Positions 1 through 7,714 are shown, counted from the first letter of the stretch. The stretch is DNA of 64,000 bases from Firm-13 sp964579245 (GCA_964579245.1 CAZOFY010000001.1:30016-94015); one strand, 5' to 3'. Notes: a model not told the origin generated them from the letters alone. Numbers and translations are program-made.

Positions 1-125
1 TCGGGAGAACCGAGCTGGCCGATCTGGCGGGCGAGGAGGATGGAATCCATCTGGAATGCCACTTCTGCGCGAAGAAATATCATTTTGATCGGAATGAGAT
101 CTTAGCCTTGATGGAATCTATTTAA
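1..125 (+). CDS. hslO: Hsp33 redox chaperone, C-terminal fragment
   Basis: This is the last 40 codons of a gene that enters from the left; the reading frame starts at base 3 and stops at 123-125. The visible tail has HLECHFCAKKYHFD followed by a short helix (EILALMESI). That matches the end of the Hsp33 redox-switch zinc domain, whose second cysteine pair is Cys-x2-Cys followed by Lys-Tyr-x-Phe. Hsp33 is a cytosolic holdase chaperone that unfolds and becomes active when its four zinc-bound cysteines are oxidised. Only one cysteine pair is in the window, so the rest of the protein cannot be judged. No clear terminator separates it from the S10 promoter about 40 bases downstream. Confidence 0.85.
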   Translation, partial: GRTELADLAGEEDGIHLECHFCAKKYHFDRNEILALMESI

Positions 126-162
126 TCTTATTTGTATCCTTGAAGCCTCGATAAAATAATGC

Positions 163-191
163 TTGCAAATCCGCAGAGTATGGGATATACT
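163..191 (+). promoter_or_regulatory. Sigma-A type promoter of the S10 operon
   Basis: A -35 box TTGCAA (163-168) and a -10 box TATACT (186-191) are separated by exactly 17 bases. The predicted start is near base 198, which gives rpsJ a 5' leader of about 280 nt. It lies just after hslO and is the obvious entry point for the whole r-protein superoperon. Confidence 0.75.
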
Positions 192-197
192 CTTTCC

Positions 198-477
198 TGC
201 GCGAAGTTTTTCTTTGCACAAGCGTTGATGTCGGAGATTGCCACCTGTCTTGCATGCTGCTAAGACGCCGGTGGGTAACTCAGACAGAGCAGTTCGGACT
301 TTGGATCCGGACGACTTTAACAAGATGGCAGCGTGTGTTTTTTCTGAACACATGCCCAGGCCCAAAGTGCTGTGGATCATGTTATCGCACAGTAACTGGT
401 TTCCTGGGTTTTCTGATGGTCGCAGAAGAAACGCCCGGCTCGGTTGAAGAAAGCAGCACATTTGGAGGAAGAGAATT
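198..477 (+). promoter_or_regulatory. Structured 5' leader of the S10 operon
   Basis: This is the main gene-free stretch (126-477) in the window, and no convincing ORF with a ribosome binding site is seen in it. Two arms can be drawn by eye. Arm 1 (251-337) has a ten-pair base, 251-260 with 328-337, and an imperfect inner helix, 261-271 with 307-319. Arm 2 (355-408) pairs CCCAGG at 355-360 with CCTGGG at 403-408, and inside it GCTGTG at 369-374 with CACAGT at 388-393. A strong SD (GGAGG, 464-468) sits 9 bases before rpsJ. Long leaders of S10 operons are known L4-controlled regulatory sites in enterobacteria; that this one has the same role is inference. Confidence 0.6.
251..343 (+). terminator. 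Candidate transcription attenuator in the S10 leader
   Basis: The base of arm 1 (TGCATGCTGC at 251-260 with GCAGCGTGTG at 328-337, with GU wobbles) is followed directly by six T at 338-343. A GC-rich stem plus T-run inside a leader, about 140 bases before the first gene, is the layout of an attenuator. The large terminal loop (272-306) makes it weaker than a compact terminator, so it may depend on a protein or NusA. Confidence 0.45.
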
Positions 478-789
478 ATGGCAACCAAACAGAAGGTAAG
501 AATCAAGCTCAAGGCATTTGATCACGAGTTGCTTGACCAGAGCGCACAGCGTATCGTTGAGACCGTGACAAGAACAGGCGCGAGTTTCTCGGGCCCCATT
601 CCGCTCCCTACGGAGAAGGAAATCACGACGATCCTTCGTTCCCCTCACAAGGACAAGGATTCTCGCGAGCAGTTTGAGATCCGCACGCACAAGCGTTTGA
701 TCGACATTTTTGCGCCAAACCAGAAGACGGTTGATGCACTGATGAAGCTCGATATGCCGGCCGGAGTCAGTATTGAACTCAAGGTCTGA
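478..789 (+). CDS. rpsJ: 30S ribosomal protein S10 (NusE)
   Basis: This 103-residue protein is the full family length. The conserved S10 block is present (RSPHKDKDSREQFEIRTHKR, residues about 55-74). S10 sits in the head of the small subunit and, as NusE, pairs with NusB in rRNA antitermination. It is the first gene of the superoperon; the ATG has GGAGG nine bases upstream. A 97-base gap with two hairpins follows before rplC. Confidence 0.98.
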   Translation: MATKQKVRIKLKAFDHELLDQSAQRIVETVTRTGASFSGPIPLPTEKEITTILRSPHKDKDSREQFEIRTHKRLIDIFAPNQKTVDALMKLDMPAGVSIELKV

Positions 790-801
790 TGTCGGGTGTT
801 T

Positions 802-860
802 CCGGTTCATGCCTGTCAACAGGTTGTGAATCGGGGTCAAGTTCACGGGATACCGTGAAC
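802..860 (+). promoter_or_regulatory. Two hairpins in the rpsJ-rplC gap
   Basis: The first hairpin (802-834) pairs CCGGTTCAT with GTGAATCGG and then CCTG with CAGG around a TCAA loop. The second (841-860) is a perfect eight-pair stem, GTTCACGG with CCGTGAAC, closed by GATA. Neither has a T-run, so they are not terminators; they lie just ahead of the rplC ribosome binding site. RNA processing or translational control is possible, but the sequence alone does not decide. Confidence 0.5.
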
Positions 861-886
861 CAATAACCATAGGAGGTAGAAGAAAG

Positions 887-1516
887 ATGAGTAAGTTCAT
901 GCTTGGTAAGAAGGCCGGAATGACACAGCTGTTCGATGAGAACGGTTTGGCAATCCCGGCGACCGTCATCGAATGCGAGCCAATGGTCGTTATTCAGAAC
1001 AAGACGGAAGAGAAAGACGGATATTCCTCCGTGAAGGTGGCTACAGGCACCATCCGCGAGAAGCTTGTGAACAAGCCCGACATGGGTCAGTTCAAGAAGG
1101 CCGGAGCATCTGTGAAGCGCCACATGCGCGAGTTTTCCGCTGATTCGGAGTTCGCTCTCGGCCAGGAGATTAAGGTTTCCGACATGTTTATCGTTGGCGA
1201 TCACGTTGATGTCAGCGGTGTGTCCAAGGGTAAAGGATTCCAGGGCAACATCAAGCGTCACGGTCAGAAGGGTGGTCCTGGCGGACACGGTTCCATGTAT
1301 CACAGACGTGTCGGCTCCATGGGTGCCAATACGACTCCTGCCCGTGTCATCAAGGGAAAGAAGATGCCGGGACATATGGGTGCAGTCAATTGCACTGTTC
1401 AGAATTTGAGTGTCGTCCTTGTGGACGGTGAGAGAGGGATCCTCGTTTTGAGAGGCGCTGTCCCGGGCCCGAAGGGCGGACTCGTTTCAATCGAGACGTC
1501 TGTCAAGGCAAACTAA
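887..1516 (+). CDS. rplC: 50S ribosomal protein L3
   Basis: At 209 residues this is full length for L3. The central extension that reaches towards the peptidyl transferase centre is visible (GGPGGHGSMYHRRVGSMG and then KGKKMPGHMG). L3 is one of the first proteins to bind 23S rRNA during 50S assembly. AGGAGG precedes the ATG, and rplD follows after 25 bases. Confidence 0.98.
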   Translation: MSKFMLGKKAGMTQLFDENGLAIPATVIECEPMVVIQNKTEEKDGYSSVKVATGTIREKLVNKPDMGQFKKAGASVKRHMREFSADSEFALGQEIKVSDMFIVGDHVDVSGVSKGKGFQGNIKRHGQKGGPGGHGSMYHRRVGSMGANTTPARVIKGKKMPGHMGAVNCTVQNLSVVLVDGERGILVLRGAVPGPKGGLVSIETSVKAN

Positions 1517-1541
1517 TCCGGCGTAAGGAGGAGCTAAGAAA

Positions 1542-2165
1542 ATGGCAAAAGTAGATGTTTATAATCTGGATGGCGCCGTTACGGGTCAGATCGACCTTTC
1601 TGACGATATCTTCGGTATCGTACCGAATGCGTTTGCTATGCAAGCCGTAATCAGAAACCAGCTGGCGAACCGTCGTCAGGGCACCCATTCCACAAAGACA
1701 AGAAGTGAAGTCCGCGGCGGCGGCAAGAAGCCGTACCGTCAGAAGGGTACCGGCCGTGCCCGTCACGGTTCCACGCGTTCTGCTCAGTATGTGGGCGGAG
1801 GCATAATTTTTGGGCCTAAGCCGAGAGATTACAGCTATACCCTTCCCAAGAAGGTCAGAAGACTGGCTATGAAGTCCGCTCTTTCGACAAAGCTTCAGGC
1901 AGAGAATCTGATTGTTATTGATACTCTTGAATTCGATCAGATCAAGACAGCCAAGATGGTTGGCGTGCTGAAGGCTCTCAAGATTTCCACCCCGGCACTT
2001 GTCGTTCTTTCTGAGAAGAATGCGAACGTTGAGAAGTCCGCGAGAAACATTCCCACAGTCAAGACGGCTTTTGTCAACACAATCAATGTGTTCGACATTC
2101 TGAAGTATGACCGCTTTGTCATGACTAAGGACGCCGCAATGAAGGTTCAGGAGGTGTACGTATGA
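1542..2165 (+). CDS. rplD: 50S ribosomal protein L4
   Basis: This is a 207-residue L4 with the long basic loop (residues about 45-100, including GGGKKPYRQKGTGRARHGS) that lines the nascent peptide tunnel. L4 binds 23S rRNA, and in E. coli it is the autogenous repressor of its own S10 operon, so it is the natural candidate ligand for the leader at 198-477. The stop overlaps the rplW start (ATGA), which suggests translational coupling. Confidence 0.98.
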   Translation: MAKVDVYNLDGAVTGQIDLSDDIFGIVPNAFAMQAVIRNQLANRRQGTHSTKTRSEVRGGGKKPYRQKGTGRARHGSTRSAQYVGGGIIFGPKPRDYSYTLPKKVRRLAMKSALSTKLQAENLIVIDTLEFDQIKTAKMVGVLKALKISTPALVVLSEKNANVEKSARNIPTVKTAFVNTINVFDILKYDRFVMTKDAAMKVQEVYV

Positions 2166-2518
2166 CGAAGGCACCACAGGATATTATTTTAAAGCCAATC
2201 ATCACAGAGAAGAGTTCGATGGATTCTGCTGCCGGCAAGTATTCCTTCAAAGTAGACGAGAAGGCGACTAAGACAGAGATCCGTATGGCAATCGAGAAGA
2301 TTTTCAATGTTAAGGTTCTTTCGGTTAATACCTCCCGTTTTGACGGTAAGGTTAAGAGACAGCGCGGCTTTGTCGGCACAACAGCATCATACAAGAAGGC
2401 TGTCGTTTCGATTCAGACACAGGCAAAGGACGGATCTTATAAGGGCAAGGGCGGAAAGCCCGTGAAGCCTTCCAATAAGTACAAGACGTCTATTGAAGAA
2501 TTCGGTTTTGGCCAGTAA
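2162..2518 (+). CDS. rplW: 50S ribosomal protein L23, long C-terminal tail
   Basis: L23 surrounds the tunnel exit and docks trigger factor and SRP. The core (LKPIITEKSS, then the basic loop RFDGKVKRQRGF) is normal. The protein is 118 residues against about 95-100 in many bacteria. The extra length is a C-terminal tail, rich in Gly, Lys and Ser, after the AVVSIQ strand. The ATG overlaps the rplD stop by four bases, with AGGAGG seven bases upstream inside rplD. Confidence 0.97.
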   Translation: MTKAPQDIILKPIITEKSSMDSAAGKYSFKVDEKATKTEIRMAIEKIFNVKVLSVNTSRFDGKVKRQRGFVGTTASYKKAVVSIQTQAKDGSYKGKGGKPVKPSNKYKTSIEEFGFGQ

Positions 2519-2548
2519 GCGGCCTGATTGATGAAGGAGTGAAGAAAG

Positions 2549-3376
2549 ATGCCAGTAAAAACTTTTAATCCTACTTCCCCTGCCGTACGTCAGATGACGG
2601 TCTCCGATTTCTCCGTTCTCACGGGTAAGAAACCGGAAAAGAGTCTTCTCGCTACAGGCAAAAAGTCAGGCGGACGCAATTCCTATGGCCGTATCACGGT
2701 TCGCCACATCGGCGGAGGAAACCGCCGGAAGATTCGTATCATTGATTGGAAGAGACGTAAAGATGATATTACAGCAACGGTAGTTGCGCTTGAGTATGAT
2801 CCGAACCGCACAGCGCACCTCGCTCTCCTCCAGTATGCAGACGGCACCAAGGCTTACATTCTTGCACCTCAGAGTCTTGAGGTCGGAGCAAAAGTCGTCA
2901 GCGGAGCCAAATCCGATATTGTTGTTGGAAATGCTCTTCCGATCGAGAATATTCCGGTCGGTACGATCCTGCACTCTATCGAGCTCAAGCCCGGCAAGGG
3001 CGCACAGATGGTTCGCACAGCCGGTGCCGGAGCACAGCTCATGGCTAAGGAAGGTGACTATGCTCAGCTACGACTTCCTTCCGGTGAAGTTCGTATGGTT
3101 TCTATGAAGTGCCGTGCGACAATCGGAACGGTCGGCAACAACGAGCATGAGAATATCTCGATCGGTAAGGCAGGCCGCAAGCGTCACATGGGTGTTCGTC
3201 CCACGGTCCGCGGTGTTGTTATGAATCCTTGCGATCACCCTCACGGTGGTGGTGAAGGTAAATCCCCGATCGGCCGTCCGGGTCCGGTAACTCCTTGGGG
3301 TGTTCCTACTCTGGGTAAGAAGACCAGAAACAAGAAGAAGCCGTCAAGCAAGTATATTGTTAAGAGAAGAAAGTGA
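2549..3376 (+). CDS. rplB: 50S ribosomal protein L2
   Basis: This 275-residue L2 is full length. The signature around the conserved histidine near the peptidyl transferase centre is present (CDHPHGGGEGKSPIGRPGPV), followed by the basic tail TRNKKKPSSKYIVKRRK. L2 helps join the subunits and is needed for peptidyl transfer. GGAG lies upstream of the ATG, and rpsS follows after 17 bases. Confidence 0.98.
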   Translation: MPVKTFNPTSPAVRQMTVSDFSVLTGKKPEKSLLATGKKSGGRNSYGRITVRHIGGGNRRKIRIIDWKRRKDDITATVVALEYDPNRTAHLALLQYADGTKAYILAPQSLEVGAKVVSGAKSDIVVGNALPIENIPVGTILHSIELKPGKGAQMVRTAGAGAQLMAKEGDYAQLRLPSGEVRMVSMKCRATIGTVGNNEHENISIGKAGRKRHMGVRPTVRGVVMNPCDHPHGGGEGKSPIGRPGPVTPWGVPTLGKKTRNKKKPSSKYIVKRRK

Positions 3377-3393
3377 AAGGAGGCTCGTAAACG

Positions 3394-3672
3394 ATGAGTA
3401 GATCAACAAAGAAGGGCTTTTTTGTTCAGGATGTGCTGATGAAGCGTATCGTAGCCATGAACGCCGTTAATGAAAAGAAAGTTATCAAGACCTGGTCCAG
3501 AGCCTCGACGATTTTCCCTGAGATGGTCGGACACACCATCGCAGTTTATGACGGAAGAAAACACGTGCCGGTTTACGTTACGGACGAGATGGTCGGGCAT
3601 AAGCTCGGCGAGTTCGCTCCTACGAGAACGTTCAGAGGCCATGCGGGCGAGAAATCAACAGGCGGCCGCTGA
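3394..3672 (+). CDS. rpsS: 30S ribosomal protein S19
   Basis: This is a 92-residue S19 of normal length. It begins MSRSTKKGFFVQ and ends in the conserved EFAPTRTFRGHAG segment that contacts S13 and 16S rRNA in the head near the A site. AAAGGAGG precedes the start. The next gene, rplV, starts at GTG after 33 bases. Confidence 0.98.
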   Translation: MSRSTKKGFFVQDVLMKRIVAMNAVNEKKVIKTWSRASTIFPEMVGHTIAVYDGRKHVPVYVTDEMVGHKLGEFAPTRTFRGHAGEKSTGGR

Positions 3673-3705
3673 TTCAGCGAAAGCTCTTGAAGGGAGGAAC
3701 ATCTA

Positions 3706-4188
3706 GTGGAAAAGAAAGTCATGAGCAAGGAATATATGCTTGAGCACCGTGAGGAGATTCTTGCGGAACAGGCAGCACCTGCCAGAAAGAATGCGAAACC
3801 GAAGCTTCTGTCAAAGAAGGAGCGCAAGGTTTTAGGTGTTGGTCGTGATGAAGGAAAGGCGATTGCCAAGTATGTTCGTATCACACCTCGCAAGATGAAG
3901 ATTGTCATTGACCTTATTAAGGGAAAGAGCCTTGATGATGCATATGCGATTCTGATGTACACACCGAAGGCAGCATCACCGGTACTGAACAAGCTGCTTA
4001 AGTCAGCTGAAGCAAACTGCGTGAACCGTGAAACGGGCGCATTAAACCGTGACACATTGTATGTAGCCGACGCATTCGCAAATCAGGGCCCCGTCTTGAA
4101 GCGTTTTATGCCGAGAGCTAGAGGATCCGCTGCAAGAATCAACAAGAGAACAAGCCATGTAACGGTCGTTCTCAAGGAAAGAGCGTAA
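3706..4188 (+). CDS. rplV: 50S ribosomal protein L22 with N-terminal extension
   Basis: The L22 core begins near residue 50 (AKYVRITPRKMKIVIDLIKG) and includes the tunnel hairpin (FMPRARGSAARINKRTSH). The whole protein is 160 residues against about 110-115 for many L22s. The excess is an N-terminal, charged, lysine-rich segment. The GTG at 3706 is chosen because GGGAGG lies eight bases upstream; the next ATG (3721) lacks a comparable site. Even starting there, about 45 extra residues would remain. The extension has no domain I recognise. Confidence 0.95.
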   Translation: MEKKVMSKEYMLEHREEILAEQAAPARKNAKPKLLSKKERKVLGVGRDEGKAIAKYVRITPRKMKIVIDLIKGKSLDDAYAILMYTPKAASPVLNKLLKSAEANCVNRETGALNRDTLYVADAFANQGPVLKRFMPRARGSAARINKRTSHVTVVLKERA

Positions 4189-4202
4189 GGAGGATTTCGA
4201 GA

Positions 4203-4877
4203 ATGGGCCAGAAGGTTAATCCCCATGGGTTACGGGTTGGTGTCATCAAAGGATGGGATACTCGTTGGTATGCGGATAAGAAAACATTCAGTGATTATCT
4301 GGTTGAAGACAAGAAAATCCGTGTATTTGTAAAGAAAGAGTGCTTCGCTGCCGGTATTCAGAATATTGAAATTGAGCGCAAGGGCGATGATAAGACCATG
4401 GTCATCATCAACACAGCGAAACCCGGCATCATTATCGGACGCCAGGGAGCCGGAATCGAAGATTTGAAGAAAAAGCTTCAGAAGGAATTTGGGAAGAGCT
4501 TCTTTGTTGATATTCGCGAGATCCGTACACCGGATACCTCCGCACAACTTGTTGCAGAGAACATCGCAGCGCAGCTCGAGAAGAGAATTTCTTTCCGTCG
4601 CGCAATGAAGCAGTCGATGATGCGCACGATGAAAGCCGGTGCCAAGGGCATTAAGACTCAGGTTTCCGGACGTCTGGGCGGTGCTGAAATCGCACGTGTT
4701 GAGCATTATCATGAAGGAACGATCCCGCTTCAGACACTCCGTGCCGATATTGATTACGGATTTGCTGAGGCCAACACGACATACGGACGCATCGGCGTCA
4801 AGGTATGGATCTATCGCGGCGAGATTCTTGTTGCCAAGAAACCTGCTGTGAAGGTTGAGGAAGGGGGAGAAAACTAA
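4203..4877 (+). CDS. rpsC: 30S ribosomal protein S3
   Basis: This 224-residue protein carries a type II KH domain with the GxxG loop (PGIIIGRQGAGIEDLKKKL) and the C-terminal S3 signature (GRLGGAEIARVEHYHEGTIP). S3 lies at the mRNA entry channel and contributes to ribosomal helicase activity. AAGGAGG precedes the ATG. The last base of the stop is the first base of the rplP start, so the pair is probably coupled. Confidence 0.98.
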   Translation: MGQKVNPHGLRVGVIKGWDTRWYADKKTFSDYLVEDKKIRVFVKKECFAAGIQNIEIERKGDDKTMVIINTAKPGIIIGRQGAGIEDLKKKLQKEFGKSFFVDIREIRTPDTSAQLVAENIAAQLEKRISFRRAMKQSMMRTMKAGAKGIKTQVSGRLGGAEIARVEHYHEGTIPLQTLRADIDYGFAEANTTYGRIGVKVWIYRGEILVAKKPAVKVEEGGEN

Positions 4878-5308
4878 TGCTTCTTCCAAAGAGAGTTAAG
4901 TATAGAAAACAGCACCGTGGCCGCATGACCGGAAAGGCCACCAGAGGAAATGTAGTTTCATACGGTGATTATGGCCTTGTTGCCACTGAGCCCTCATGGA
5001 TTACTGCAAATCAGATCGAAGCCGCCCGTATCGCCATCAACCGTTATGTCAAGAGAGGCGGACAGGTTTGGATCAAGATTTTCCCGGATAAGCCCGTAAC
5101 GTCGAAGCCTGCCGAGACTCGAATGGGTTCCGGTAAAGGATCTCCCGAGTATTGGGTAGCTGTTGTTAAGCCGGGCCGCGTTCTTTTTGAGATCGCCGGC
5201 GTACCGGAAGAATTGGCCAGAGAGGCACTCCGCCTTGCGGGACATAAGCTCCCCTGCGCCACGAAGATAATTGCAAGAGAGAAGGAGGGTGATGTAAATG
5301 AAGGCTAA
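4877..5308 (+). CDS. rplP: 50S ribosomal protein L16
   Basis: L16 is 143 residues here, a standard length. It begins MLLPKRVKYRKQHRGRMTG and has the conserved RMGSGKGSPEYWVAVVKPG block near the A-site tRNA contact. AAGGGGGAG is the ribosome binding site. Its end overlaps the rpmC start by 11 bases. Confidence 0.98.
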   Translation: MLLPKRVKYRKQHRGRMTGKATRGNVVSYGDYGLVATEPSWITANQIEAARIAINRYVKRGGQVWIKIFPDKPVTSKPAETRMGSGKGSPEYWVAVVKPGRVLFEIAGVPEELAREALRLAGHKLPCATKIIAREKEGDVNEG

Positions 5309-5498
5309 AGAAATTCGCGCGAAGTCCGAATCTGAGCTGAAGAAGGAACTCGTTGCCCTCAAGGAAGAGCTTTTTAAGCTTCGTTTTCAGCACGCTACAA
5401 ACCAGCTTGAGAACCCGCAGCGCCTCAGTGCTGTCAAAAGGGACATTGCCCGCGTGAATACGATTATCCGCGAGCAAGAGCTCAAGGCGAAGAAATAA
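5298..5498 (+). CDS. rpmC: 50S ribosomal protein L29
   Basis: This small, 66-residue two-helix protein has the LFKLRFQHATNQLENPQRL signature. It sits beside L23 at the tunnel exit. AAGGAGGGTG lies before the ATG, still inside rplP, so the two reading frames overlap. rpsQ follows after 13 bases. Confidence 0.97.
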   Translation: MKAKEIRAKSESELKKELVALKEELFKLRFQHATNQLENPQRLSAVKRDIARVNTIIREQELKAKK

Positions 5499-5511
5499 GG
5501 GGGATAAGTGA

Positions 5512-5769
5512 ATGATCGATCGTAACCTCAGAAAAACACGTATCGGCATCGTTTCCAGCGATAAGATGGACAAGACCATCGTCGTTTCGGTAACCGAGCA
5601 TGTGAAGCATCCGCTGTACAAGAAGATCATCAAGAAAACTTACAAGCTGAAGGCTCATGATGAAGAGAACTCTTGCGGCGTCGGCGACAAGGTCAAGGTC
5701 ATGGAAACAAGACCGCTCTCTCGCGAAAAGCGCTGGAGACTGGTCGAGATCGTAGAGAAGGCGAAATAA
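5512..5769 (+). CDS. rpsQ: 30S ribosomal protein S17
   Basis: This 85-residue OB-fold protein has the conserved SDKMDKTIVVSV start and the KVKVMETRPLSREKRWRL end. S17 binds the 5' domain of 16S rRNA early in assembly. AAGGGGG precedes the ATG. In classical terms it closes the S10 block; the 43-base gap to rplN has only a weak TACGT/ACGTA inverted repeat and no terminator. Confidence 0.98.
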   Translation: MIDRNLRKTRIGIVSSDKMDKTIVVSVTEHVKHPLYKKIIKKTYKLKAHDEENSCGVGDKVKVMETRPLSREKRWRLVEIVEKAK

Positions 5770-5812
5770 TACGTAGCCGTTTGTGGTTTTCACGTAAAGG
5801 AGGAAATCTAGC

Positions 5813-6181
5813 ATGATTCAAGTTGAATCCAGACTGAGATCTGCTGACAACACCGGTGCAAAGGAGCTTCTGTGCATCAAGGTTCTCGGCGGTTCATGGC
5901 GCAAATATGCAAATATAGGCGACGTCATCGTTTGCTCTGTCAAGTCAGCCGCTCCGGGCGGTGTAGTTAAGAAGGGCGAGGTCGTTAAGGCCGTCGTCGT
6001 TCGTTCCAGAAAAGGTGTCAGGAGACCTGACGGTTCGTACATCAAGTTTGATGAGAATGCTGCCGTCATCATTAAGGAAGACAAGAACCCACGCGGTACC
6101 CGTATCTTTGGGCCTATCGCAAGAGAGCTACGAGACAAGGACTATATGAAGATCCTTTCTCTGGCCCCCGAAGTTCTGTAA
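5813..6181 (+). CDS. rplN: 50S ribosomal protein L14
   Basis: L14 has its usual 122 residues, beginning MIQVESRLRSADNTGAKELL and ending in the FGPIARELRDKDYMKILSLA segment. It forms bridge B8 with 16S rRNA and is the binding site of the silencing factor RsfS. AAAGGAGG precedes the start. It is the first gene of the spc block. Confidence 0.98.
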   Translation: MIQVESRLRSADNTGAKELLCIKVLGGSWRKYANIGDVIVCSVKSAAPGGVVKKGEVVKAVVVRSRKGVRRPDGSYIKFDENAAVIIKEDKNPRGTRIFGPIARELRDKDYMKILSLAPEVL

Positions 6182-6193
6182 GGAGGACGACAA

Positions 6194-6544
6194 ATGTCAA
6201 GCAAGATTCATGTTAAAAGAGATGATACCGTCGTCGTGATTTCGGGCAAAGATGCCGGAAAGAAAGGCAAGGTCGTCAAGACCGCTCCCGCAAACGGACG
6301 CGTGTTTGTTTCCGGAGTCAACATGGTGACAAAGCACCAGAAGGCACAAGGTCAGTTAAAGCCGGCTGCCATTATCAATCGTGAGGGTTCCATCGACGCA
6401 TCGAACGTTATGCTCGTTTGCCCGAAATGCAATAAGCCTTCCCGTGTAGCCATGAAGGTATCCGCCGACGGATCGAAGTCCCGCGTTTGCAAGAAGTGCA
6501 ATGCCGTGATCGATATTGTCAAGAAGGCCAGCAAGGAGGGTTAA
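6194..6544 (+). CDS. rplX: 50S ribosomal protein L24, zinc-binding form
   Basis: An N-terminal KOW motif (DDTVVVISGKDAGKKGKV) is followed by a C-terminal zinc ribbon with two Cys-x2-Cys pairs (CPKC near residue 77 and CKKC near residue 100). L24 is an assembly initiator at the 5' end of 23S rRNA. At 116 residues it is slightly longer than most L24 proteins. Loss or retention of the zinc ligands varies between bacteria; here all four are kept. Confidence 0.97.
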   Translation: MSSKIHVKRDDTVVVISGKDAGKKGKVVKTAPANGRVFVSGVNMVTKHQKAQGQLKPAAIINREGSIDASNVMLVCPKCNKPSRVAMKVSADGSKSRVCKKCNAVIDIVKKASKEG

Positions 6545-6547
6545 TCG

Positions 6548-7087
6548 ATGTCAAGACTCAAGGACAAATTCACATCTGACGTAGCACCTGCTTTGCAGGA
6601 GGCTTTCCAGTACAAATCTGTGATGCAGATTCCTCATGTCGAGAAGATCGTTCTGAACATGGGCGTAGGGGAAGTCAAGGACAACCCGAAGGCTCTTGAG
6701 AATGCGATGCGGGATATGGGAATCATCTCCGGACAGAGACCGGTAGCGACCATTGCCACAAAGTCCGTTGCTGCCTTCAAGCTCAGAGAGGGCATGAAGA
6801 TCGGATGCAAGGTTACACTTCGCGGTGAGAAGATGTATGATTTCCTCGATAAGCTGATCAGCATTTCTCTTCCCCGCGTTCGCGACTTCCGTGGCGTCAG
6901 CCCGAATTCATTTGACGGACACGGAAACTATGCAATCGGCATCAAGGAGCAGCTGATGTTCCCCGAAATCGACTACGATAAAGTAGACAAGATTCGTGGC
7001 ATGGACATTATCATCGTTACGACGGCCAACACGGACGAGGAAGCCAGAGAGCTTCTGAAGCTTCTCGGCATGCCGTTCCGCAAGTGA
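6548..7087 (+). CDS. rplE: 50S ribosomal protein L5
   Basis: This is a 179-residue L5. Typical segments are VEKIVLNMGVGEVKDNPKAL, GQRPVATIATKSVAAFKLRE and RDFRGVSPNSFDGHGNY. L5 carries 5S rRNA into the central protuberance and contacts P-site tRNA. AAGGAGGG lies upstream, overlapping the end of rplX, and only three bases separate the two genes. Confidence 0.98.
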   Translation: MSRLKDKFTSDVAPALQEAFQYKSVMQIPHVEKIVLNMGVGEVKDNPKALENAMRDMGIISGQRPVATIATKSVAAFKLREGMKIGCKVTLRGEKMYDFLDKLISISLPRVRDFRGVSPNSFDGHGNYAIGIKEQLMFPEIDYDKVDKIRGMDIIIVTTANTDEEARELLKLLGMPFRK

Positions 7088-7105
7088 GCAGGAGGATAAT
7101 ATAAA

Positions 7106-7291
7106 ATGGCAAAAAAGTCTATGATCCTGAAGGCACAGAAGCCTGCAAAGTTCAAAACACAGCAGCATAACCGCTGCAAGCTCTGCGGCAGACCTCATGC
7201 CTATATCCGCAAGTACGGCATTTGCCGTCTCTGCTTCCGTGACTTGGCATATAAGGGACAGATTCCAGGCGTCCGTAAGGCCAGCTGGTAA
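7106..7291 (+). CDS. rpsZ: 30S ribosomal protein S14, type Z (zinc)
   Basis: The 61-residue length and the zinc ribbon (CKLCGRP then CRLCFRDLAY) identify the short, zinc-containing S14 rather than the longer zinc-free paralogue. S14 is in the 30S head. AGGAGG precedes the ATG. The protein ends GQIPGVRKASW, as in other type Z proteins. Confidence 0.97.
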   Translation: MAKKSMILKAQKPAKFKTQQHNRCKLCGRPHAYIRKYGICRLCFRDLAYKGQIPGVRKASW

Positions 7292-7318
7292 CGATTATAA
7301 TTCGAAGGAGGAATTAGT

Positions 7319-7714
7319 ATGCAGATTACAGATGCAATCGCAGATATGCTGACAAGAATCCGTAACGCCGGTACTGCCGGCCATCCGACGGTTATGATCC
7401 CATCTTCTAACCTGAAGAAGTCGATTGCCCAGATCCTCGTTGACGAAGGCTATATCAAGTCTTTTGAGGTCATCGAAGATAACAAGCAAGGAATGATAAA
7501 GGCTACTCTAAAGTATGCTTCTCGCAAGAGTGTCATCACCGGAATCAAGCGTATCTCTAAGCCCGGTCTGCGCGTATACGCGGATCTTGAAAATCTGCCG
7601 AAGGTATTGGGCGGTCTTGGCATTGCCATCATCTCCACATCCAAGGGCATTATGACAGACAAAAAAGCACGTCAGCTTGGCGTGGGCGGAGAGGTAATGG
7701 CTTACGTTTGGTAA
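7319..7714 (+). CDS. rpsH: 30S ribosomal protein S8
   Basis: S8 is 131 residues, with DAIADMLTRIRNAG at the start and the C-terminal signature STSKGIMTDKKARQLGVGGE. It binds the central domain of 16S rRNA and in E. coli represses the spc operon. The unusually structured 96-base gap after it could relate to such control, but the E. coli site is near rplE, so this is only a possibility. Confidence 0.98.
   Translation: MQITDAIADMLTRIRNAGTAGHPTVMIPSSNLKKSIAQILVDEGYIKSFEVIEDNKQGMIKATLKYASRKSVITGIKRISKPGLRVYADLENLPKVLGGLGIAIISTSKGIMTDKKARQLGVGGEVMAYVW

Noticed and set aside
269..335. tRNA-like stretch in the S10 leader (a D-arm-like part and a Gln-like anticodon loop around 294-308)
   Set aside because: There is no T-arm with a TTCRA loop, no acceptor pairing and no GG in the D-loop. 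The segment is better explained as arm 1 of the leader.
102..512. Open frames in the S10 leader on both strands, including 69- and 81-codon frames on +
   Set aside because: They lack ribosome binding sites and family resemblance and overlap the predicted RNA structure and the rpsJ start.
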